From: Elmis aenea
Lineage: Eukaryota; Arthropoda; Insecta; Coleoptera; Elmidae
Assembly (NCBI GenBank): GCA_947652605.1
Contig: CANTFG010000005.1
Span: 62,001 to 126,000 of the forward strand
Length of the DNA: 64,000 nucleotides
Reading direction: 5' to 3'
The number at the start of each line of letters is the position of its first letter. The stretch's first letter is position 1. Positions 35,478 through 50,000 of the stretch are shown piece after piece. The translations under genes were made by a program, and so were the position numbers. Under the pieces are notes generated by a model. That model made no database searches. It saw only the letters and a program-made list of their open reading frames with translations, and had not been told where the DNA came from.

Positions 35478-38449
35478 TTTTTTTTCTTAGTATTATGCCC
35501 GTTGTCTTAACTATTTTGAAATTTAATTTACAAAGTTATTTAAAAAATTAAAAATTTTGAAAATTTTTCTCGAAAACGGCTTTTACGATTTGGTTCAAAT
35601 TTTAGTATGTTATAGAGTTTATTTTTCTTAGTATAATGCCGTTTGTCTCAACTATTTTGAAATTTAATTTACAAAGTTATTCAAAAAATTAAAAATTTTG
35701 AAAATTTTTCTCGAAAACGGCTCATACGATTTTGTTCAAATTTTAGTATGTTATAGAGTTTATTTTTCTTAGTATAATGCCGTTTGTCTCAACTATTTTA
35801 AAATTTAATTTACAAAGTTATTCAAAAAATTAAAAATTTTGAAAATTTTTCTCGAAAACGGCTCATACGATTTTGTTCAAATTTTAGTATGTTATAGAGT
35901 TTATTTTTCTTAGTATAATGCCGTTTGTCTCAACTATTTTGAAATGTAATTTACAAAGTTATTCAAAAAATTAAAAATTTTGAAAATTTTTCTCGAAAAC
36001 GGCTCATACGATTTTGTTTAAATTTTAGTATGTTATAGAGTTTATTTTTCTTAGTATAATGCCGTTTGTCTCAACTATTTTGAAATTTAATTTACAAAGT
36101 TATTCAAAAAATTAAAAATTTTGAAAATTTTTCTCGAAAACGGCTCATACGATTTTGTTCAAATTTTAGTATGTTATAGAGTTTATTTTTCTTAGTATAA
36201 TGCCGTTTGTCTCAACTATTTTGAAATTTAATTTACAAAGTTATTCAAAAAATTGAAAATTTTGAAAATTTTTCTCGAAAACGGCTCATACGATTTTGTT
36301 CAAATTTTAGTATGTTATAGAGTTTATTTTTTTTAGTATAATGCCGTTTGTCTCAACTCTTTTGAAATGTAATTTACAAAGTTATTCAAAAAATTGAAAA
36401 TTTTGAAAATTTTTCTCGAAAACGGCTCATACGATTTTGTTCAAATTTTAGTATGTTATAGAGTTTATTTTTCTTAGTATAATGCCGTTTGTCTCAACTA
36501 TTTTGAAATTTAATTTACAAAGTTATTCAAAAAATTAAAAATTTTGAAAATTTTTCTCGAAAACGGCTCATACGATTTTGTTCAAATTTTAGTATGTTAT
36601 AGAGTTTATTTTTCTTAGTATAATGCCGTTTGTCTCAACTATTTTGAAATGTAATTTACAAAGTTATTCAAAAAATTAAAAATTTTGAAAATTTTTCTCG
36701 AAAACGGCTCATACGATTTTGTTCAAATTTTAGTATGTTATAGAGTTTATTTTTCTTAGTATAATGCCGTTTGTCTCAACTATTTTGAAATTTAATTTAC
36801 AAAGTTATTCAAAAAATTGAAAATTTTGAAAATTTTGAAAATTTTTTTCGAAAACGGCTTATACGATTTTGTTCAAATTTTAGTATGTTATAGAGTTTAT
36901 TTTTCTTAGTATAATGCCGTTTGTCTCAACTATTTTGAAATTTAATTTACAAAGTTATTCAAAAAATTGAAAATTTTGAAAATTTTTCTCGAAAACGGCT
37001 CATACGATTTTGTTCAAATTTTAGTATGTTATAGAGTTTATTTTTCTTAGTATAATGCCGTTTGTCTCAAATATTTTGAAATGTAATTTACAAAGTTATT
37101 CAAAAAATTAAAAATTTTGAAATTTTTTCTCGAAAACGGCTCATACGATTTTGTTCAAATTTTAGTATGTTATAGAGTTTATTTTTCTTAGTATAATGCC
37201 GTTTGTCTCAACTATTTTGAAATGTAATTTACAAAGTTATTCAAAAAATTAAAAATTTTGAAAATTTTTCTCGAAAACGGCTCATACGATTTTGTTCAAA
37301 TTTTAGTATGTTATAGAGTTTATTTTTTTTTAGTATAATGCCGTTTGTCAAAACTCTTTTGAAATGTAATTTACAAAGTTATTCAAAAAATTGAAAATTT
37401 TGAAAATTTTTCTCGAAAACGGCTCATACGATTTTGTTCAAATTTTAGTATGTTATAGAGTTTATTTTTCTTAGTATAATGCCGTTTGTCTCAACTATTT
37501 TGAAATTTAATTTACAAAGTTATTCAAAAAATTAAAAATTTTGAAAATTTTTCTCGAAAACGGCTCATACGATTTTGTTTAAATTTTAGTATGTTATAGA
37601 GTTTATTTTTCTTAGTATAATGCCGTTTGTCTCAACTATTTTGAAATTTAATTCACAAAGTTATTCAAAAAATTAAAAATTTTGAAAATTTTTCTCGAAA
37701 ACGGCTCATACGATTTTGTTCAAATTTTAGTATGTTATAGAGTTTATTTTTTTTAGTATAATGCCGTTTGTCTCAACTATTTTGAAATGTAATTTACAAA
37801 GTTATTCAAAAAATTAAAAATTTTGAAAATTTTTCTCGAAAACGGCTCATACGATTTTGTTCAAATTTTAGTATGTTATAGAGTTTATTTTTCTTAGTAT
37901 AATGCCGTTTGTCTCAACTATTTTGAAATGTAATTTACAAAGTTATTCAAAAAATTAAAAATTTTGAAAATTTTTCTCGAAAACGGCTTATACGATTTTG
38001 TTCAAATTTTAGTATGTTATAGAGTTTATTTTTCTTAGTATAATGCCGTTTGTCTCAACTATTTTGAAATGTAATTTACAAAGTTATTCAAAAAATTAAA
38101 AATTTTGAAAATTTTTCTCGAAAACGGCTCATACGATTTTGTTCAAATTTTAGTATGTTATAGAGTTTATTTTTCTTAGTATAATGCCGTTTGTCTCAAC
38201 TATTTTGAAATTTAATTTACAAAGTTATTCAAAAAATTGAAAATTTTGAAATTTTTGAAAATTTTTCTCGAAAACGGCTTATACGATTTTGTTCAAATTT
38301 TAGTATGTTATAGAGTTTATTTTTTTTAGTATAATGCCGTTTGTCTCAACTATTTTGAAATTTAATTTACAAAGTTATTCAAAAAATTGAAAATTTTGAA
38401 AATTTTTCTCGAAAACGGCTCATACGATTTTGTTCAAATTTTAGTATGT

Positions 38450-41400
38450 TATAGAGTTTATTTTTCTTAGTATAATGCCGTTTGTCTCAAATATTTTGAA
38501 ATGTAATTTACAAAGTTATTCAAAAAATTAAAAATTTTGAAAATTTTTCTCGAAAACGGCTCATACGATTTTGTTCAAATTTTAGTATGTTATAGAGTTT
38601 ATTTTTCTTAGTATAATGCCGTTTGTCTCAACTATTTTGAAATGTAATTTACAAAGTTATTCAAAAAATTAAAAATTTTGAAATTTTTTCTCGAAAACGG
38701 CTCATACGATTTTGTTCAAATTTTAGTATGTTATAGAGTTTATTTTTCTTAGTATAATGCCGTTTGTCTCAACTATTTTGAAATTTAATTTACAAAGTTA
38801 TTCAAAAAATTAAAAATTTTGAAAATTTTTCTCGAAAACGGCTCATACGATTTTGTTCAAATTTTAGTATGTTATAGAGTTTATTTTTCTTAGTATAATG
38901 CCGTTTGTCTCAACTATTTTGAAATTTAATTTACAAAGTTATTCAAAAAATTAAAAATTTTGAAAATTTTTCTCGAAAACGGCTCATACGATTTTGTTCA
39001 AATTTTAGTATGTTATAGAGTTTATTTTTCTTAGTATAATGCCGTTTGTCTCAACTATTTTGAAATTTAATTTACAAAGTTATTCAAAAAATTGAAAATT
39101 TTGAAAATTTTGAAAATTTTTCTCGAAAACGGCTCATACGATTTTGTTCAAATTTTAGTATGTTATAGAGTTTATTTTTCTTAGTATAATGCCGTTTAAC
39201 TCAACTATTTTGAAATTTAATTTACAAAGTTATTCAAAAAATTAAAAATTTTGAAAATTTTTCTCGAAAACGGCTCATACGATTTTGTTCAAATTTTAGT
39301 ATGTTATAGAGTTTATTTTTCTTAGTATAATGCCGTTTGTCTCAACTATTTTGAAATGTAATTTACAAAGTTATTCAAAAAATTGAAAATTTTGAAAATT
39401 TTTCTCGAAAACGGCTCATACGATTTTGTTCAAATTTTAGTATGTTATAGAGTTTATTTTTTTTTAGTATAATGCTGTTTGTCTCAACTCTTTTGAAATG
39501 TAATTTACAAAGTTATTCAAAAAATTGAAAATTTTGAAAATTTTTCTCGAAAACGGCTCATACGATTTTGTTCAAATTTTAGTATGTTATAGAGTTTATT
39601 TTTCTTAGTATAATGCCGTTTGTCTCAACTATTTTGAAATGTAATTTACAAAGTTATTCAAAAAATTGAAAATTTTGAAAATTTTGAAAATTTTTCTCGA
39701 AAACGGCTTATACGATTTTGTTCAAATTTTAGTATGTTATAGAGTTTATTTTTCTTAGTATAATGCCGTTTGTCTCAACTATTTTGAAATTTAATTTACA
39801 AAGTTATTCAAAAAATTGAAAATTTTGAAAATTTTGAAAATTTTTCTCGAAAACGGCTCATACGATTTTGTTCAAATTTTAGTATGTTATAGAGTTTTTT
39901 TTTTTTAGTATAATGCCGTTTGTCTCAACTCTTTTGAAATGTAATTTACAAAGTTATTCAAAAAATTGAAAATTTTGAAAATTTTTCTCGAAAACGGCTC
40001 ATACGATTTTGTTCAAATTTTAGTATGTTATAGAGTTTATTTTTCTTAGTATAATGCCGTTTGTCTCAACTATTTTAAAATTTAATTTACAAAGTTATTC
40101 AAAAAATTGAAAATTTTGAAAATTTTGAAAATTTTTCTCGAAAACGGCCCATACGATTTTGTTCAAATTTTAGTATGTTATAGAGTTTATTTTTCTTAGT
40201 ATAATGCCGTTTAACTCAACTATTTTGAAATTTAATTTACAAAGTTATTCAAAAAATTAAAAATTTTGAAAATTTTTCTCGAAAACGGCTCATACGATTT
40301 TGTTCAAATTTTAGTATGTTATAGAGTTTATTTTTCTTAGTATAATGCCGTTTGTCTCAACTATTTTGAAATGTAATTTACAAAGTTATTCAAAAAATTA
40401 AAAATTTTGAAAATTTTTCTCGAAAACGGCTCATACGATTTTGTTCAAATTTTAGTATGTTATAGAGTTTATTTTTCTTAGTATAATGCCGTTTGTCTCA
40501 ACTATTTTGAAATGTAATTTACAAAGTTATTCAAAAAATTAAAAATTTTGAAAATTTTTCTCGAAAACGGCTCATACGATTTTGTTCAAATTTTAGTATG
40601 TTATAGAGTTTATTTTTCTTAGTATAATGCCGTTTGTCTCAACTATTTTGAAATTTAATTTACAAAGTTATTCAAAAAATTAAAAATTTTGAAAATTTTT
40701 CTCGAAAACGGCTCATACGATTTTGTTCAAATTTTAGTATGTTATAGAGTTTATTTTTCTTAGTATAATGCCGTTTGTCTCAACTATTTTGAAATTTAAT
40801 TTACAAAGTTATTCAAAAAATTAAAAATTTTGAAAATTTTTCTCGAAAACGGCTCATACGATTTTGTTCAAATTTTAGTATGTTATAGAGTTTATTTTTC
40901 TTAGTATAATGCCGTTTGTCTCAACTATTTTGAAATTTAATTTACAAAGTTATTCAAAAAATTGAAAATTTTGAAAATTTTGAAAATTTTTCTCGAAAAC
41001 GGCTCATACGATTTTGTTCAAATTTTAGTATGTTATAGAGTTTATTTTTCTTAGTATAATGCCGTTTAACTCAACTATTTTGAAATTTAATTTACAAAGT
41101 TATTCAAAAAATTAAAAATTTTGAAAATTTTTCTCGAAAACGGCTCATACGATTTTGTTCAAATTTTAGTATGTTATAGAGTTTATTTTTCTTAGTATAA
41201 TGCCGTTTGTCTCAACTATTTTGAAATGTAATTTACAAAGTTATTCAAAAAATTGAAAATTTTGAAAATTTTTCTCGAAAACGGCTCATACGATTTTGTT
41301 CAAATTTTAGTATGTTATAGAGTTTATTTTTTTTTAGTATAATGCTGTTTGTCTCAACTCTTTTGAAATGTAATTTACAAAGTTATTCAAAAAATTGAAA

Positions 41401-43630
41401 ATTTTGAAAATTTTTCTCGAAAACGGCTCATACGATTTTGTTCAAATTTTAGTATGTTATAGAGTTTATTTTTCTTAGTATAATGCCGTTTGTCTCAACT
41501 ATTTTGAAATGTAATTTACAAAGTTATTCAAAAAATTGAAAATTTTGAAAATTTTGAAAATTTTTCTCGAAAACGGCTTATACGATTTTGTTCAAATTTT
41601 AGTATGTTATAGAGTTTATTTTTCTTAGTATAATGCCGTTTGTCTCAACTATTTTGAAATTTAATTTACAAAGTTATTCAAAAAATTGAAAATTTTGAAA
41701 ATTTTGAAAATTTTTCTCGAAAACGGCTCATACGATTTTGTTCAAATTTTAGTATGTTATAGAGTTTTTTTTTTTTAGTATAATGCCGTTTGTCTCAACT
41801 CTTTTGAAATGTAATTTACAAAGTTATTCAAAAAATTGAAAATTTTGAAAATTTTTCTCGAAAACGGCTCATACGATTTTGTTCAAATTTTAGTATGTTA
41901 TAGAGTTTATTTTTCTTAGTATAATGCCGTTTGTCTCAACTATTTTAAAATTTAATTTACAAAGTTATTCAAAAAATTGAAAATTTTGAAAATTTTGAAA
42001 ATTTTTCTCGAAAACGGCCCATACGATTTTGTTCAAATTTTAGTATGTTATAGAGTTTATTTTTCTTAGTATAATGCCGTTTAACTCAACTATTTTGAAA
42101 TTTAATTTACAAAGTTATTCAAAAAATTAAAAATTTTGAAAATTTTTCTCGAAAACGGCTCATACGATTTTGTTCAAATTTTAGTATGTTATAGAGTTTA
42201 TTTTTCTTAGTATAATGCCGTTTGTCTTAACTATTTTGAAATGTAATTTACAAAGTTATTCAAAAAATTAAAAATTTTGAAAATTTTTCTCGAAAACGGC
42301 TCATACGATTTTGTTCAAATTTTAGTATGTTATAGAGTTTATTTTTCTTAGTATAATGCCGTTTGTCTCAACTATTTTGAAATGTAATTTACAAAGTTAT
42401 TCAAAAAATTAAAAATTTTGAAAATTTTTCTCGAAAACGGCTCATACGATTTTGTTCAAATTTTAGTATGTTATAGAGTTTATTTTTCTTAGTATAATGC
42501 CGTTTGTCTCAACTATTTTGAAATTTAATTTACAAAGTTATTCAAAAAATTAAAAATTTTGAAAATTTTTCTCGAAAACGGCTCATACGATTTTGTTCAA
42601 ATTTTAGTATGTTATAGAGTTTATTTTTCTTAGTATAATGCCGTTTGTCTCAACTATTTTGAAATTTAATTTACAAAGTTATTCAAAAAATTGAAAATTT
42701 TGAAAATTTTGAAAATTTTTCTCGAAAACGGCTCATACGATTTTGTTCAAATTTTAGTATGTTATAGAGTTTATTTTTCTTAGTATATTGCCGTTTAACT
42801 CAACTATTTTGAAATTTAATTTACAAAGTTATTCAAAAAATTAAAAATTTTGAAAATTTTTCTCGAAAACGGCTCATACGATTTTGTTCAAATTTTAGTA
42901 TGTTATAGAGTTTATTTTTCTTAGTATAATGCCGTTTGTCTCAACTATTTTGAAATGTAATTTACAAAGTTATTCAAAAAATTGAAAATTTTGAAAATTT
43001 TTCTCGAAAACGGCTCATACGATTTTGTTCAAATTTTAGTATGTTATAGAGTTTATTTTTTTTTAGTATAATGCTGTTTGTCTCAACTCTTTTGAAATGT
43101 AATTTACAAAGTTATTCAAAAAATTGAAAATTTTGAAAATTTTTCTCGAAAACGGCTCATACGATTTTGTTCAAATTTTAGTATGTTATAGAGTTTATTT
43201 TTCTTAGTATAATGCCGTTTGTCTCAACTATTTTGAAATGTAATTTACAAAGTTATTCAAAAAATTGAAAATTTTGAAAATTTTGAAAATTTTTCTCGAA
43301 AACGGCTTATACGATTTTGTTCAAATTTTAGTATGTTATAGAGTTTATTTTTCTTAGTATAATGCCGTTTGTCTCAACTATTTTGAAATTTAATTTACAA
43401 AGTTATTCAAAAAATTGAAAATTTTGAAAATTTTGAAAATTTTTCTCGAAAACGGCTCATACGATTTTGTTCAAATTTTAGTATGTTATAGAGTTTTTTT
43501 TTTTTTAGTATAATGCCGTTTGTCTCAACTCTTTTGAAATGTAATTTACAAAGTTATTCAAAAAATTGAAAATTTTGAAAATTTTTCTCGAAAACGGCTC
43601 ATACGATTTTGTTCAAATTTTAGTATGTTA
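38450..43630 (+). repeat. 1870-bp tandem repeat, three copies, the last one monomer short
   Basis: GCCGTTTAAC starts at 39,191, 40,206, 41,061, 42,076 and 42,790. Pairs 39,191/41,061 and 40,206/42,076 are 1870 bp apart; 41,061/42,790 is 1729, which is 1870 less 141. The unit is thirteen monomers with four 9-bp insertions and one extra T. Copy three lost an ordinary monomer near 42.62 kb and has TATATTGCCG at 42,783. Confidence 0.87.
39895..39906 (+). repeat. Pure T tract replacing the usual T-A-T-C-T end (first of ten)
   Basis: The monomer end TTTATTTTTCTT has become twelve T here. The same happens at 41,765 (12), 43,494 (13), 44,792 (13), 46,090 (13), 47,671 (13), 48,255 (12), 50,990 (13), 52,571 (13) and 53,155 (12). 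Intermediate forms with the C lost (eight or nine T after the A) are common from 10.7 kb on. Homopolymer lengths may be affected by sequencing error. Confidence 0.8.
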
Positions 43631-46600
43631 TAGAGTTTATTTTTTTTTAGTATAATGCTGTTTGTCTCAACTCTTTTGAAATGTAATTTACAAAGTTATT
43701 CAAAAAATTGAAAATTTTGAAAATTTTTCTCGAAAACGGCTCATACGATTTTGTTCAAATTTTAGTATGTTATAGAGTTTATTTTTCTTAGTATAATGCC
43801 GTTTGTCTCAACTATTTTGAAATGTAATTTACAAAGTTATTCAAAAAATTAAAAATTTTGAAAATTTTTCTCGAAAACGGCTCATACGATTTTGTTCAAA
43901 TTTTAGTATGTTATAGAGTTTATTTTTCTTAGTATAATGCCGTTTGTCTCAACTATTTTGAAATGTAATTTACAAAGTTATTCAAAAAATTAAAAATTTT
44001 GAAAATTTTTCTCGAAAACGGCTCATACGATTTTGTTCAAATTTTAGTATGTTATAGAGTTTATTTTTCTTAGTATAATGCCGTTTGTCTCAACTATTTT
44101 GAAATGTAATTTACAAAGTTATTCAAAAAATTAAAAATTTTGAAAATTTTTCTCGAAAACGGCTCATACGATTTTGTTCAAATTTTAGTATGTTATAGAG
44201 TTTATTTTTCTTAGTATAATGCCGTTTGTCTCAACTATTTTGAAATTTAATTTACAAAGTTATTCAAAAAATTGAAAATTTTGAAAATTTTGAAAATTTT
44301 TCTCGAAAACGGCTCATACGATTTTGTTCAAATTTTAGTATGTTATAGAGTTTATTTTTCTTAGTATAATGCCGTTTAACTCAACTATTTTGAAATGTAA
44401 TTTACAAAGTTATTCAAAAAATTGAAAATTTTGAAAATTTTTCTCGAAAACGGCTCATACGATTTTGTTCAAATTTTAGTATGTTATAGAGTTTATTTTT
44501 CTTAGTATAATGCCGTTTGTCTCAACTATTTTGAAATGTAATTTACAAAGTTATTCAAAAAATTGAAAATTTTGAAAATTTTGAAAATTTTTCTCGAAAA
44601 CGGCTTATACGATTTTGTTCAAATTTTAGTATGTTATAGAGTTTATTTTTCTTAGTATAATGCCGTTTGTCTCAACTCTTTTGAAATTTAATTTACAAAG
44701 TTATTCAAAAAATTGAAAATTTTGAAAATTTTGAAAATTTTTCTCGAAAACGGCTCATACGATTTTGTTCAAATTTTAGTATGTTATAGAGTTTTTTTTT
44801 TTTTAGTATAATGCCGTTTGTCTCAACTCTTTTGAAATGTAATTTACAAAGTTATTCAAAAAATTGAAAATTTTGAAAATTTTTCTCGAAAACGGCTCAT
44901 ACGATTTTGTTCAAATTTTAGTATGTTATAGAGTTTATTTTTTTTTAGTAAAATGCTGTTTGTCTCAACTCTTTTGAAATGTAATTTACAAAGTTATTCA
45001 AAAAATTGAAAATTTTGAAAATTTTTCTCGAAAACGGCTCATACGATTTTGTTCAAATTTTAGTATGTTATAGAGTTTATTTTTCTTAGTATAATGCCGT
45101 TTGTCTCAACTATTTTGAAATGTAATTTACAAAGTTATTCAAAAAATTAAAAATTTTGAAAATTTTTCTCGAAAACGGCTCATACGATTTTGTTCAAATT
45201 TTAGTATGTTATAGAGTTTATTTTTCTTAGTATAATGCCGTTTGTCTCAACTATTTTGAAATGTAATTTACAAAGTTATTCAAAAAATTAAAAATTTTGA
45301 AAATTTTTCTCGAAAACGGCTCATACGATTTTGTTCAAATTTTAGTATGTTATAGAGTTTATTTTTCTTAGTATAATGCCGTTTGTCTCAACTATTTTGA
45401 AATGTAATTTACAAAGTTATTCAAAAAATTAAAAATTTTGAAAATTTTTCTCGAAAACGGCTCATACGATTTTGTTCAAATTTTAGTATGTTATGGAGTT
45501 TATTTTTCTTAGTATAATGCCGTTTGTCTCAACTATTTTGAAATTTAATTTACAAAGTTATTCAAAAAATTGAAAATTTTGAAAATTTTGAAAATTTTTC
45601 TCGAAAACGGCTCATACGATTTTGTTCAAATTTTAGTATGTTATAGAGTTTATTTTTCTTAGTATAATGCCGTTTAACTCAACTATTTTGAAATGTAATT
45701 TACAAAGTTATTCAAAAAATTGAAAATTTTGAAAATTTTTCTCGAAAACGGCTCATACGATTTTGTTCAAATTTTAGTATGTTATAGAGTTTATTTTTCT
45801 TAGTATAATGCCGTTTGTCTCAACTATTTTGAAATGTAATTTACAAAGTTATTCAAAAAATTGAAAATTTTGAAAATTTTGAAAATTTTTCTCGAAAACG
45901 GCTTATACGATTTTGTTCAAATTTTAGTATGTTATAGAGTTTATTTTTCTTAGTATAATGCCGTTTGTCTCAACTATTTTGAAATTTAATTTACAAAGTT
46001 ATTCAAAAAATTGAAAATTTTGAAAATTTTGAAAATTTTTCTCGAAAACGGCTCATACGATTTTGTTCAAATTTTAGTATGTTATAGAGTTTTTTTTTTT
46101 TTAGTATAATGCCGTTTGTCTCAACTCTTTTGAAATGTAATTTACAAAGTTATTCAAAAAATTGAAAATTTTGAAAATTTTTCTCGAAAACGGCTCATAC
46201 GATTTTGTTCAAATTTTAGTATGTTATAGAGTTTATTTTTTTTTAGTATAATGCTGTTTGTCTCAACTCTTTTGAAATGTAATTTACAAAGTTATTCAAA
46301 AAATTGAAAATTTTGAAAATTTTTCTCGAAAACGGCTCATACGATTTTGTTCAAATTTTAGTATGTTATAGAGTTTATTTTTCTTAGTATAATGCCGTTT
46401 GTCTCAACTATTTTGAAATGTAATTTACAAAGTTATTCAAAAAATTAAAAATTTTGAAAATTTTTCTCGAAAACGGCTCATACGATTTTGTTCAAATTTT
46501 AGTATGTTATAGAGTTTATTTTTCTTAGTATAATGCCGTTTGTCTCAACTATTTTGAAATGTAATTTACAAAGTTATTCAAAAAATTAAAAATTTTGAAA

Positions 46601-47000
46601 ATTTTTCTCGAAAACGGCTCATACGATTTTGTTCAAATTTTAGTATGTTATAGAGTTTATTTTTCTTAGTATAATGCCGTTTGTCTCAACTATTTTGAAA
46701 TGTAATTTACAAAGTTATTCAAAAAATTAAAAATTTTGAAAATTTTTCTCGAAAACGGCTCATACGATTTTGTTCAAATTTTAGTATGTTATAGAGTTTA
46801 TTTTTCTTAGTATAATGCCGTTTGTCTCAACTATTTTAAAATTTAATTTACAAAGTTATTCAAAAAATTGAAAATTTTGAAAATTTTGAAAATTTTTCTC
46901 GAAAACGGCTCATACGATTTTGTTCAAATTTTAGTATGTTATAGAGTTTATTTTTCTTAGTATAATGCCGTTTAACTCAACTATTTTGAAATTTAATTTA
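43500..47000 (+). repeat. 1298-bp nine-monomer repeat, about 2.6 copies
   Basis: TGCTG starts at 43,656, 44,954 and 46,252, and GCCGTTTAAC at 44,371, 45,669 and 46,967; every step is 1298 bp. The unit is nine monomers with three 9-bp insertions and two extra T. The middle copy has private SNPs (TTTAGTAAAATG near 44,950). Confidence 0.86.
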
Positions 47001-50000
47001 CAAAGTTATTCAAAAAATTAAAAATTTTGAAAATTTTTCTCGAAAACGGCTCATACGATTTTGTTCAAATTTTAGTATGTTATAGAGTTTATTTTTCTTA
47101 GTATAATGCCGTTTGTCTCAACTATTTTGAAATGTAATTTACAAAGTTATTCAAAAAATTGAAAATTTTGAAAATTTTTCTCGAAAACGGCTCATACGAT
47201 TTTGTTCAAATTTTAGTATGTTATAGAGTTTATTTTTTTTTAGTATAATGCTGTTTGTCTCAACTCTTTTGAAATGTAATTTACAAAGTTATTCAAAAAA
47301 TTGAAAATTTTGAAAATTTTTCTCGAAAACGGCTCATACGATTTTGTTCAAATTTTAGTATGTTATAGAGTTTATTTTTCTTAGTATAATGCCGTTTGTC
47401 TCAACTATTTTGAAATGTAATTTACAAAGTTATTCAAAAAATTGAAAATTTTGAAAATTTTGAAAATTTTTCTCGAAAACGGCTTACACGATTTTGTTCA
47501 AATTTTAGTATGTTATAGAGTTTATTTTTCTTAGTATAATGCCGTTTGTCTCAACTATTTTGAAATTTAATTTACAAAGTTATTCAAAAAATTGAAAATT
47601 TTGAAAATTTTGAAAATTTTTCTCGAAAACGGCTCATACGATTTTGTTCAAATTTTAGTATGTTATAGAGTTTTTTTTTTTTTAGTATAATGCCGTTTGT
47701 CTCAACTCTTTTGAAATGTAATTTACAAAGTTATTCAAAAAATTGAAAATTTTGAAAATTTTTCTCGAAAACGGCTCATACGATTTTGTTCAAATTTTAG
47801 TATGTTATAGAGTTTATTTTTTTTTAGTATAATGCTGTTTGTCTCAACTCTTTTGAAATGTAATTTACAAAGTTATTCAAAAAATTGAAAATTTTGAAAA
47901 TTTTTCTCGAAAACGGCTCATACGATTTTGTTCAAATTTTAGTATGTTATAGAGTTTATTTTTCTTAGTATAATGCCGTTTGTCTCAACTATTTTGAAAT
48001 GTAATTTACAAAGTTATTCAAAAAATTGAAAATTTTGAAAATTTTGAAAATTTTTCTCGAAAACGGCTTATACGATTTTGTTCAAATTTTAGTATGTTAT
48101 AGAGTTTATTTTTCTTAGTATAATGCCGTTTGTCTCAACTATTTTGAAATTTAATTTACAAAGTTATTCAAAAAATTGAAAATTTTGAAAATTTTGAAAA
48201 TTTTTCTCGAAAACGGCTCATACGATTTTGTTCAAATTTTAGTATGTTATAGAGTTTTTTTTTTTTAGTATAATGCCGTTTGTCTCAACTCTTTTGAAAT
48301 GTAATTTACAAAGTTATTCAAAAAATTGAAAATTTTGAAAATTTTTCTCGAAAACGGCTCATACGATTTTGTTCAAATTTTAGTATGTTATAGAGTTTAT
48401 TTTTCTTAGTATAATGCCGTTTGTCTCAACTATTTTGAAATTTAATTTACAAAGTTATTCAAAAAATTAAAAATTTTGAAAATTTTTCTCGAAAACGGCT
48501 CATACGATTTTGTTCAAATTTTAGTATGTTATAGAGTTTATTTTTCTTAGTATAATGCCGTTTGTCTCAACTATTTTAAAATTTAATTTACAAAGTTATT
48601 CAAAAAATTGAAAATTTTGAAAATTTTGAAAATTTTTCTCGAAAACGGCTCATACGATTTTGTTCAAATTTTAGTATGTTATAGAGTTTATTTTTCTTAG
48701 TATAATGCCGTTTAACTCAACTATTTTGAAATTTAATTTACAAAGTTATTCAAAAAATTAAAAATTTTGAAAATTTTTCTCGAAAACGGCTCATACGATT
48801 TTGTTCAAATTTTAGTATGTTATAGAGTTTATTTTTCTTAGTATAATGCCGTTTGTCTCAACTATTTTGAAATGTAATTTACAAAGTTATTCAAAAAATT
48901 GAAAATTTTGAAAATTTTTCTCGAAAACGGCTCATACGATTTGGTTCAAATTTTAGTATGTTATAGAGTTTATTTTTTTTTAGTATAATGCCGTCTGTCT
49001 CAACTCTTTTGAAATGTAATTTACAAAGTTATTCAAAAAATTGAAAATTTTGAAAATTTTTCTCGAAAACGGCTCATACGATTTTGTTCAAATTTTAGTA
49101 TGTTATAGAGTTTATTTTTCTTAGTATAATGCCGTTTGTCTCAACTATTTTGAAATTTAATTTACAAAGTTATTCAAAAAATTGAAAATTTTGAAAATTT
49201 TGAAAATTTTTCTCGAAAACGGCTTATACGATTTTGTTCAAATTTTAGTATGTTATAGAGTTTATTTTTCTTAGTATAATGCCGTTTGTCTCAACTATTT
49301 TGAAATTTAATTTACAAAGTTATTCAAAAAATTGAAAATTTTGAAAATTTTTCTCGAAAACGGCTCATACGATTTTGTTCAAATTTTAGTATGTTATAGA
49401 GTTTATTTTTCTTAGTATAATGCCGTTTGTCTCAAATATTTTGAAATGTAATTTACAAAGTTATTCAAAAAATTAAAAATTTTGAAAATTTTTCTCGAAA
49501 ACGGCTCATACGATTTTGTTCAAATTTTAGTATGTTATAGAGTTTATTTTTCTTAGTATAATGCCGTTTGTCTTAACTATTTTAAAATGTAATTTACAAA
49601 GTTATTCAAAAAATTAAAAATTTTGAAAATTTTTCTCGAAAACGGCTCATACGATTTTGTTCAAATTTTAGTATGTTATAGAGTTTATTTTTCCTAGTAT
49701 AATGCCGTTTGTCTCAACTATTTTGAAATTTAATTTACAAAGTTATTCAAAAAATTGAAAATTTTGAAAATTTTTCTCGAAAACGGCTCATACGATTTTG
49801 TTCAAATTTTAGTATGTTATAGAGTTTATTTTTCTTAGTATAATGCCGTTTGTCTCAAATATTTTGAAATGTAATTTACAAAGTTATTCAAAAAATTAAA
49901 AATTTTGAAAATTTTTCTCGAAAACGGCTCATACGATTTTGTTCAAATTTTAGTATGTTATAGAGTTTATTTTTCTTAGTATAATGCCGTTTGTCTCAAC

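Larger units (their letters stand above)
22240..38200 (+). repeat. 6-kb higher-order repeat, two copies (6005, 6298 bp) and a partial third
   Basis: B blocks 12, 13 and 14 start at 22,888, 28,893 and 35,191. CATACTTCTTTG markers before them (CTTCT at 22,496, 28,501, 34,799) keep the same spacings. Copy one runs about 22.24-28.26 kb, copy two about 28.26-34.56 kb, and copy three breaks off near 38.2 kb. Copies two and three agree through the inserted middle segment (TCGAAAACGG at 30,551 and 36,848). Copy one lacks that segment and has more 987-bp sub-repeats instead. Confidence 0.88.
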
